NCBI RefSeq assembly: GCF_020166345.1
Contig: NZ_JAIUJS010000003.1
Location: forward strand, 1-64,000
DNA from: Winogradskyella vincentii
GTDB taxonomy: Bacteria > Bacteroidota > Bacteroidia > Flavobacteriales > Flavobacteriaceae
Direction: 5' to 3'
DNA length: 64,000 bases
The translations under genes were made by a program, and so were the position numbers. The notes below the pieces were generated by a model. It saw only the letters and a program-made list of their open reading frames with translations. It was not told the DNA's origin and ran no database searches. This document shows, in pieces, positions 58,254 to 64,000 of the stretch. How positions within the stretch are numbered: the stretch's first letter is position 1; each line of letters begins with the position of its first letter.

Positions 58254-58261
58254 CAAAAATA
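58254..58261 (-). promoter_or_regulatory. Putative -7 element upstream of the Gfo/Idh/MocA gene
   Basis: TATTTTTG on the minus strand matches TAnnTTTG and lies 16 bases before the start codon; no clear -33 element. Confidence 0.4.
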
Positions 58262-58340
58262 ATCGTTTTGGATGAAAAATTTAAAAAAGAAAACCTAAAA
58301 AACTGAGATAATAGCAATAAAATAATCTTTTTAAACATGC

Positions 58341-58371
58341 TTTGAACTTGCTTTAGATTCTAGTAATTTTG
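58341..58371 (+). promoter_or_regulatory. Consensus promoter of pcm (TTTG-N19-TAATTTTG)
   Basis: TTTG (58341-58344) and TAATTTTG (58364-58371) are 19 bases apart, exactly the Bacteroidota housekeeping promoter. Transcription should begin a few bases before the pcm start at 58390. A second TAATTTTG at 58380-58387 has no matching -33. Confidence 0.85.
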
Positions 58372-58389
58372 GGATAAAATAATTTTGAT

Positions 58390-59031
58390 TTGAAGGACAC
58401 GTTTAAACATAAAGGAATGCGTCAACAATTAGTTGATACAATTAAAAAGAAAGGCATAAAAGACGAACGAGTTTTAGGTGCCATAGGCAAAATCCCCAGG
58501 CACCTATTTATGGATTCTGGATTTATTGACCACGCTTATGTAGACAAGGCATTCCCAATAGCTGCCGATCAAACGATTTCACAACCCTATACTGTGGCTT
58601 TTCAAACGGAATTAATGCAAGTTAAACCAGGTGATAAGGTATTGGAAATTGGTACAGGAAGTGGTTACCAATGTGCAGTACTGGTTGAACTTGGAGCTAA
58701 AGTTTTTAGTATTGAACGTCAACAAGAATTATTCAAGAAAACCTCTAAGTTTCTACCTAAAATAGGGTATAGAGCCAAAAAGCTGATTTTTGGCGACGGT
58801 TATAAAGGACTAGCAGATGAGGCACCATTTGACAGTATTATAGTTACTGCAGGTGCACCCTTTGTACCTAAACCACTTTTAAGTCAGCTTAAAGTAGGAG
58901 GTAGGCTGGTCATCCCTGTTGGAGACAGCGTGCAAACCATGACTTTATACTTAAGAAAAGGCGAAAAGGAATTTGAAAAACACGAATTTGGTGAATTCAG
59001 GTTTGTGCCACTACTAGAAGATAAAAACTAG
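58390..59031 (+). CDS. pcm: Protein-L-isoaspartate O-methyltransferase Pcm
   Basis: Pcm methylates isoaspartyl residues that arise in aged proteins, starting their repair. The frame runs from a TTG at 58390 (LKDTFKHKGMRQQLVDT); an ATG at 58417 is the alternative. Motifs: SQPYTVAFQTELM, the SAM site VLEIGTGSGYQCAVL, SIERQQELFKKT, FGDGYKGL and SIIVTAGAPFVPKPLL. The 213-residue length is normal for the family. A consensus promoter precedes it and the gene ends tail-to-tail with the convergent CocE gene (4-base overlap). Confidence 0.95.
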   Translation: MKDTFKHKGMRQQLVDTIKKKGIKDERVLGAIGKIPRHLFMDSGFIDHAYVDKAFPIAADQTISQPYTVAFQTELMQVKPGDKVLEIGTGSGYQCAVLVELGAKVFSIERQQELFKKTSKFLPKIGYRAKKLIFGDGYKGLADEAPFDSIIVTAGAPFVPKPLLSQLKVGGRLVIPVGDSVQTMTLYLRKGEKEFEKHEFGEFRFVPLLEDKN

Positions 59032-60869
59032 TTTGTTGCCTTTATAAATGCATCTTTACCACCAACTATTGGTAAAGACAAAGTAGTTTCATCTAATTTC
59101 ACTGATAATTCTGTACCAGGTTTTGGATGTAACGTAAATTCTGAATCACTTGAAAATATCATAAGTCCTATTTGTTGCCCTTTTCTTATCACCTGATCAT
59201 CTGGCTGTAAATCAAAATTTACTGTATAAAATTTACCAGGTTCTAAGGCCTCTTCATTAGTAATGGACTTATAGTTTCTTGGGTCTGCCCAACCTCTTGT
59301 AATGATATTATCAGTTATTTTTACATCGTTGCCATTTTCCCAAGGTAAGGATACTAACCAAACCGATAAATTCGCCACAGATTTGTTGCTAGAAAGTGTT
59401 ATACTAACTTTTGGAACTCCAGAAATATGTAAATCTTCAGTTAATGTTGCAGTTGTGTATAATAATCTATTATTTGATGATTCTGCGGTTGCTAAATCCT
59501 TGCCACTAAAATTATAATCGTCTATTATTTTTTCAACATTATTCGAGGGTTGGTCCATGTTTAAATTACCAGTCGTGTTGCCACCAGCAGTTAAATTTAA
59601 TTTTACAAATTCGGCATCTGGATTTGGATAATCCTTATAAGGTGTTGGCTTTAATCTGTCATCATATTCACGAACTATGTATGCCTTGTAATCTTCTTTA
59701 TCAACACCATTATCAATACCATGAAGATATTTTGTAAACCATTTATTCATCATTGAAATTGGTGGTGGTCCACCGTGACCAACTTGATGATAATAGATTT
59801 GTGATGGCAGGCCTTTTTCTCGTGCAGCCTTGTAGATTCTATAACTATGTTCAGGCATTACGTTCCAGTCATTAAATCCGTGAGACATTAATAAGGCAGC
59901 TTTCATTTTATCCATTTGGTTGAGGTAATCTCTACCAGACCAAAAATCATTTAAATCTCCTGTTTCTCGGTCCATTTCATTGCGCATTTCTGTATCCCTT
60001 ATGGTTTTGTTATTATATGGTCTGCGATTTTCATCACCACTATGGACAAAATCATATAAAACATCAATGTCTTCTCCTAAATATCCGCCAGGAGATCTAA
60101 CAAGTCCGTTAGAACGGTAATAGTGATAGTAAGATGTGTTTGGTGCAATAGGAATTATTACTTCTAAACCTTCAACTCCAGTAGTCGCAGCTGCTAAAGG
60201 TAATGTACCGTTATAAGAAGTTCCAGTCATGCCAACTTTTCCTGTTGACCAATAAGCTTTAACTTCTTCATTTCCATCTCTTTCTGAATATCCTTTTGCT
60301 CTTCCACATAACCAATCAATAACGGTTTTGGGAGCAAGTGATTCATTCTTTCCTCCAATTGTTGGTGCTCCATCTGAAAGACCTGTACCTGGAGAACTTG
60401 AGTGTACCACAATATAACCTCTTGGAACCCATTTTCTAATATGTGAATTTGAAATTATTGGTCTTTTCCCTCTCCGTTGAACCTCAGGATGGAATCGTTC
60501 TTCTCCAATTTCACCAAGTTCATGTTGAACATTCCACATTGTACCAGGAGCATCAGCTGCAACTCCAGCAAAATAAGGACTAGTCACGTAAATAATAGGA
60601 AGTTTAAGCCCTTCGGTATCTGTTTGTTCTGGCCTTGTTACCGAAACGTGCATTCTATCTGGGTCTCCATCGCCATCAGTATCAAATTCAGTTTCAACCC
60701 AAAGATCATGTCTCACCCAATACTCAGGATTGCTAAATGCCTCTACAATTTGGGCTTCACCATCTTTAAAAATAGGTACTGCCTTAGTTTCGGTTTGTTG
60801 TGCACAACTGAATATTGAAAAGGTTAATGCAAGAGTTAAAAATGATTTTGTTTTTATTGAAAGCTTCAT
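59028..60869 (-). CDS. CocE/NonD-family (Xaa-Pro dipeptidyl-peptidase-like) exported hydrolase
   Basis: A 613-residue lipoprotein-type export (Cys22 in FSIFSC) with an alpha/beta-hydrolase of the X-Pro dipeptidyl-peptidase/CocE class. The nucleophile is Ser218 in GTSYNGTLPL; downstream HGFNDWNVMPEHS contributes the acid and VGHGGPP the histidine of the triad. A jelly-roll C-terminal domain (about 430-613; LEPGKFYTVNFDLQPDDQVI) is typical. Substrates could be proline-containing peptides or esters. It converges with pcm. A second exported gene (SnoaL-like) lies 90 bases upstream on the same strand. Confidence 0.93.
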   Translation of the reverse strand: MKLSIKTKSFLTLALTFSIFSCAQQTETKAVPIFKDGEAQIVEAFSNPEYWVRHDLWVETEFDTDGDGDPDRMHVSVTRPEQTDTEGLKLPIIYVTSPYFAGVAADAPGTMWNVQHELGEIGEERFHPEVQRRGKRPIISNSHIRKWVPRGYIVVHSSSPGTGLSDGAPTIGGKNESLAPKTVIDWLCGRAKGYSERDGNEEVKAYWSTGKVGMTGTSYNGTLPLAAATTGVEGLEVIIPIAPNTSYYHYYRSNGLVRSPGGYLGEDIDVLYDFVHSGDENRRPYNNKTIRDTEMRNEMDRETGDLNDFWSGRDYLNQMDKMKAALLMSHGFNDWNVMPEHSYRIYKAAREKGLPSQIYYHQVGHGGPPPISMMNKWFTKYLHGIDNGVDKEDYKAYIVREYDDRLKPTPYKDYPNPDAEFVKLNLTAGGNTTGNLNMDQPSNNVEKIIDDYNFSGKDLATAESSNNRLLYTTATLTEDLHISGVPKVSITLSSNKSVANLSVWLVSLPWENGNDVKITDNIITRGWADPRNYKSITNEEALEPGKFYTVNFDLQPDDQVIRKGQQIGLMIFSSDSEFTLHPKPGTELSVKLDETTLSLPIVGGKDAFIKATN

Positions 60870-60959
60870 TCGATAGAATTTTTTTGTTGGTTAAATATAG
60901 TACCCTCTGTTATGAATACATAAATTATAACAGATATTTAAGATGGTAGTAATTATGTA

Positions 60960-61484
60960 TTATTGCTTAGGTAAATAACGCTCAGGAATTGGATTATCCT
61001 TAGATTCTTGCATCCAATAGATATTAATAATCCACCAACGTACTCCATCGTTCATTAATTGAATACTGTTGATGCCTCTCATAAATGGTTTTTCGTCATT
61101 CTTAGTCTTAAATGATTCATAGGTGCTAAATACGTGAGAAATATTTCCAAATGTTTCAACAATTCTATTTGTTTCAACTTCGTAAAAACCATTTTCAAAC
61201 AACCATTTCCCAGATGTATTAATGTAATCGTCTGGAGACATAAATCTAGCGATATGCATTCCTTCATTGTTTTTGCCGGATGGAATAAGTTTGGCATTTT
61301 CATAAAACAAGTGCTTGAATAAATCCCAATCTCTTTCAACACCAGCATCACCTGAAATGACAGAGTATAAAGTTTCAATTGTATTGTCTAAGGATGAGAC
61401 TTGTAAAGAATAGTCTTTCTTTTCTGTCTCTTGTGAATTTATTCCAAATGAAATAAATACAAAAAGTAAAAGGAATCGTTTCAT
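60960..61484 (-). CDS. Exported SnoaL/NTF2-like protein
   Basis: A 174-residue protein with a signal peptide (1-18, ending INSQ). The mature part has the SnoaL/NTF2-like cone pattern: TLYSVISGDAGVERDWDLFKHLF, ENAKLIPSGKNNEG, and ending in GINSIQLMNDGVRWWIINIYWMQES. This fold covers many ligand-binding and enzyme proteins, so no activity can be assigned. It lies 9 bases downstream of the DUF5686 gene and may share its transcript. Confidence 0.85.
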   Translation of the reverse strand: MKRFLLLFVFISFGINSQETEKKDYSLQVSSLDNTIETLYSVISGDAGVERDWDLFKHLFYENAKLIPSGKNNEGMHIARFMSPDDYINTSGKWLFENGFYEVETNRIVETFGNISHVFSTYESFKTKNDEKPFMRGINSIQLMNDGVRWWIINIYWMQESKDNPIPERYLPKQ

Positions 61485-61493
61485 GCAGTAAAG

Positions 61494-63956
61494 TTAAAAG
61501 AATTTTAGTCCAAATAAAATGGCATCACCTTTAAACCCACTTTGATAAGAGCGTACATAATCTACTCGCAGAAATCGCCATTTTCCCCAGCCTATATTGT
61601 CTATACCAATAGTATATTCTTGATAAGGTTTATTGTCTGGTGTTGCTAGGTTATGTGCACCTAATATTAGATTGAAATTTAGTTTATTGATCAGTGGCAA
61701 TTTACCGAGTATAAAACCATTAAAGTCATGTTCGGCATGCATTTCTAAATAACTATCGTTGGTACTTAAATCATAATATCCGAGATTATTAAAAACATCT
61801 GTATAATTACCACGACTACTAACATTTATTTGATTACCATTAAAATGCTGATAATCCATAAAAGCAATATTCTCTGCATTAAAGAATTTTCCTAGCCTTA
61901 GATTATAATTGAACCTTCCTTTATCTGCTATATTGAAGGATTGGTAAAGCCTTGCTTTAATTTGATCAAAATTATAATCACTATTGGATGAGCCTAGTCC
62001 TTTTTCATAACTTAAAACTAGGGTTGGGTATTTGTCTGTTGAAACATTGAATTTACTATCAGGATAACTCAAATATTTTTGACCAAAGTTAAATCTTCCA
62101 GATATATTTAACTTTATAATATTGTGAACTTCAAATGGAGCAGAAGAATTGATGGGATCTAATGGATTGTTGCTTAAATATTCTTTATCGTCTTGCGGAT
62201 AAAAGGTTTGATCAGTCGTATTAAACAAAGGGCTTCTATTTTCATAAGAAAGACTTGAAAAAAGCCTAAATCCATTAAATAATTCTTCTGAGTAATTTAA
62301 TTGAACAAAACCGCGTTCGTACAGTTTCATATAATTTTCTTCAAAAAACAGAGTTGCTACTGAATTCCAGAATGGTCTTATGGGATTAGATCCATTATAT
62401 TGTACCACCTGCACACCAGTAGTTAAAGTTAAAAAAGCTCTTGAAGTGTCATTAAACTTAAAGGACAAAGCACCTGTTCCTCTTAATTTTCTTTCTGAAA
62501 ACCCATATTGAAAGCCAACATTTGCCCTGAAATATCGCTTAAAGTCATCGTAATTTTTTGTATAAAATATATTGGCATTAGCTGTATACCCTTGTACTGT
62601 ATTGAATTGAACACCTCCAAGTGGAACATCAAAACCAAGGCTATAATCTTTAAAAGAATTTTGATAGGTATAGCCAAGTATATCATTAAGTTTAAATCTA
62701 TTGTTTTCTCTGTCAAGAGAATCTAAATAGGGTCTTGATTCTTTTACTTCTTGAATACTATCTTTTCTGGTGTAATCTGTACTTTCTTCTAATGTTAGTG
62801 GTACTGGTCTTATTTGCTTCCAGAAGAGGGAGTCTTTTTTATTGGCCTTATCTTCAAAGGTAACTAATTCTGGACCAAAGTCTTTTGAGGTTAAACCACT
62901 ATTGAACTTATAATTGCTATAAACTGCCGTGAATCTTCCATCACCTTTAATTCCGAAGAACTTATATTTAAAATCAATACTTTGGGAAATTAGTGCCCAG
63001 ATATCTTCCTTTTCTGAATAAGAAAAACTTTGTTGAAGGGATATTATATCTACTGCAGGAATTCTTGCCTGTACTCCAGTAATATCCAATTCTAGTGCAT
63101 AGATGGTCCATTGGTCTTCAACGATGTAAATAGAACCCGAAAAAATAGGATCGTTTTCTCGCTTAGGTATAACATTAATTTTATTTATAAGGTTACCTCT
63201 TTCGTCATAGAAAACGCCTTCTAATTTATAGCGATAATAACTGAAGGCATTATTTGCAATAGGAGAGATGATTTCATTGCCAAATTCTACTGTGTTGTTA
63301 TAGAAATTGAAATCTACATCAATAGCATTGTTAAAGCTAAAACCACTATTATCGCCACTTACTTTAGATGCAGTTATTTTTTCTTTTAGTTTATCAGGTC
63401 TTAAAAATTGAATTTTAGATATTGTTTCAGAAAGGTAAATAATTCCGCTTCTCGTAGAATCCAAGCCACCTCCAAGATCACCAACTTCTTGACCTAATAT
63501 TTTTTCTGGTGCGTCTTTTATTCGTATAAGTCCACGAGAATAAAAGTCTGCTTGATATGAATTGATTTTTTCTAAATTCTCCTTACGCTTAGCAATTGCT
63601 CTTCGCATTATTAAATTAGCCGGATTCTCCTGCGAATCAACAACCACCTCTCCAAGTGTTAAAGATCCTTCTTCTAAAATGATATCAATTGTAAATGGAA
63701 ATGCCTCAATTGCAACTTTCTTTTTTACGGTTTTAAATCCTAAATAAGTAAAAACTATTGTATAGGTTTTAGCTTCCTTTACATTTAGTTCATAATAACC
63801 ATCATCATTTGTGGTTGTTCCAGTATAGGTATTTTCAATTATTACATTGACGAAGGGTAATGGGTTGTTATTAGAATCTGTAATAGTTCCTTTTATTTGG
63901 GCAGACAATAAATAACTAAACAAAGTGAAAATTAGGCAGAGTACTGTTTTATTCAT
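61494..63956 (-). CDS. DUF5686 outer-membrane protein with carboxypeptidase-regulatory-like domain
   Basis: An 820-residue protein: signal peptide (1-19, ending LLSAQ), a CarboxypepD_reg-like beta domain (about 20-105; IKGTITDSNNNPLPFVNVII) and the long DUF5686 beta region, which ends in Phe (FKGDAILFGLKFF), as expected for an outer-membrane barrel. The family is Bacteroidota-specific and of unknown function; it is TonB-receptor-like at the N-terminus but lacks a plug domain. It leads a two-gene run with the SnoaL-like gene. The start is close to the right edge of the window and is complete. Confidence 0.92.
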   Translation of the reverse strand: MNKTVLCLIFTLFSYLLSAQIKGTITDSNNNPLPFVNVIIENTYTGTTTNDDGYYELNVKEAKTYTIVFTYLGFKTVKKKVAIEAFPFTIDIILEEGSLTLGEVVVDSQENPANLIMRRAIAKRKENLEKINSYQADFYSRGLIRIKDAPEKILGQEVGDLGGGLDSTRSGIIYLSETISKIQFLRPDKLKEKITASKVSGDNSGFSFNNAIDVDFNFYNNTVEFGNEIISPIANNAFSYYRYKLEGVFYDERGNLINKINVIPKRENDPIFSGSIYIVEDQWTIYALELDITGVQARIPAVDIISLQQSFSYSEKEDIWALISQSIDFKYKFFGIKGDGRFTAVYSNYKFNSGLTSKDFGPELVTFEDKANKKDSLFWKQIRPVPLTLEESTDYTRKDSIQEVKESRPYLDSLDRENNRFKLNDILGYTYQNSFKDYSLGFDVPLGGVQFNTVQGYTANANIFYTKNYDDFKRYFRANVGFQYGFSERKLRGTGALSFKFNDTSRAFLTLTTGVQVVQYNGSNPIRPFWNSVATLFFEENYMKLYERGFVQLNYSEELFNGFRLFSSLSYENRSPLFNTTDQTFYPQDDKEYLSNNPLDPINSSAPFEVHNIIKLNISGRFNFGQKYLSYPDSKFNVSTDKYPTLVLSYEKGLGSSNSDYNFDQIKARLYQSFNIADKGRFNYNLRLGKFFNAENIAFMDYQHFNGNQINVSSRGNYTDVFNNLGYYDLSTNDSYLEMHAEHDFNGFILGKLPLINKLNFNLILGAHNLATPDNKPYQEYTIGIDNIGWGKWRFLRVDYVRSYQSGFKGDAILFGLKFF

Positions 63957-64000
63957 AGAAATTGATTGATTAGCTTTAAATAAGTTGATTTTAAAATAAA

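Overview
The window looks like chromosomal DNA of a marine-type member of the Flavobacteriaceae (Bacteroidota). It is AT-rich and carries family hallmarks: TonB receptors with carboxypeptidase-regulatory N-domains, DUF4249, DUF5686, DUF4835, type IX secretion (T9SS) C-terminal sorting domains, a Bacteroidota-type omega subunit, a monomeric isocitrate dehydrogenase, and promoters of the form TTTG-N19-TAnnTTTG. Shine-Dalgarno sequences are mostly absent. Genus-level placement (near Winogradskyella, Psychroserpens or Olleya) is only a guess. No prophage, insertion sequence, CRISPR array or tRNA gene was seen.

Layout. 1-120: 3' end of a 5S rRNA and its terminator, i.e. the tail of an rrn operon. 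188-12689 (minus strand): murQ and a small membrane protein, a DUF4249/TonB receptor pair, icd, an 819-bp non-coding gap that probably holds an unrecognised RNA gene, rplS, trmD, a coiled-coil membrane protein, a long-form GAPDH and an HtrA protease. 12839-16877 (plus): dapF, an acetyltransferase, mltG, a DUF2279 protein and a lysozyme-like protein. 16879-20951 (minus): an RsmI-like methylase, a secreted sugar dehydrogenase with a T9SS signal, a low-molecular-weight phosphatase and dnaA. 21151-25630: a thioesterase facing a minus-strand run (YigZ/IMPACT, EamA, HAD, ribD, LEA-like lipoprotein), then a plus-strand run of acetyltransferase, prmC, LOG and ligA up to 29082. 29186-32039: an unknown multi-spanning membrane protein behind a paired-repeat operator, DoxX, and a 5'-nucleotidase split into two genes. 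32110-39493 (plus): DUF6913, dapA, then the conserved Bacteroidota block bamD, rpoZ, coaBC, DUF4835, recN, and fabI. 39684-46331: four T9SS-exported proteins, three of them tandem FG-GAP/UnbV paralogs. 46361-51279 (plus): glycosyltransferase, YbbR, coaE and a two-component system. 51298-58238 (minus): miaA, a potassium-channel-like protein with a zinc ribbon, an exonuclease/GIY-YIG fusion that seems to start at ATT, YggS, DUF1015, a 3-hydroxyacyl-CoA dehydrogenase and a Gfo/Idh/MocA oxidoreductase. 58390-63956: pcm on plus, then a CocE-type hydrolase, a SnoaL-like protein and a DUF5686 outer-membrane protein on minus.

Most of the window is housekeeping: lysine and peptidoglycan precursor synthesis (dapA, dapF, murQ, mltG), CoA synthesis (coaBC, coaE), replication and repair (dnaA, ligA, recN), translation (rplS, trmD, prmC, miaA) and envelope assembly (bamD, TonB receptors, T9SS cargo). 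The accessory-looking parts are the T9SS/FG-GAP cluster and the non-coding gap. The signals most worth a second look are the putative structured RNA on the minus strand (about 6950-7370), the ATT start of the exonuclease/GIY-YIG gene, the direct-repeat/palindrome operator at 29094-29132, the FG-GAP paralog cluster with a conserved UnbV block and shared sorting domains, and a terminator-like hairpin in the dnaA leader.
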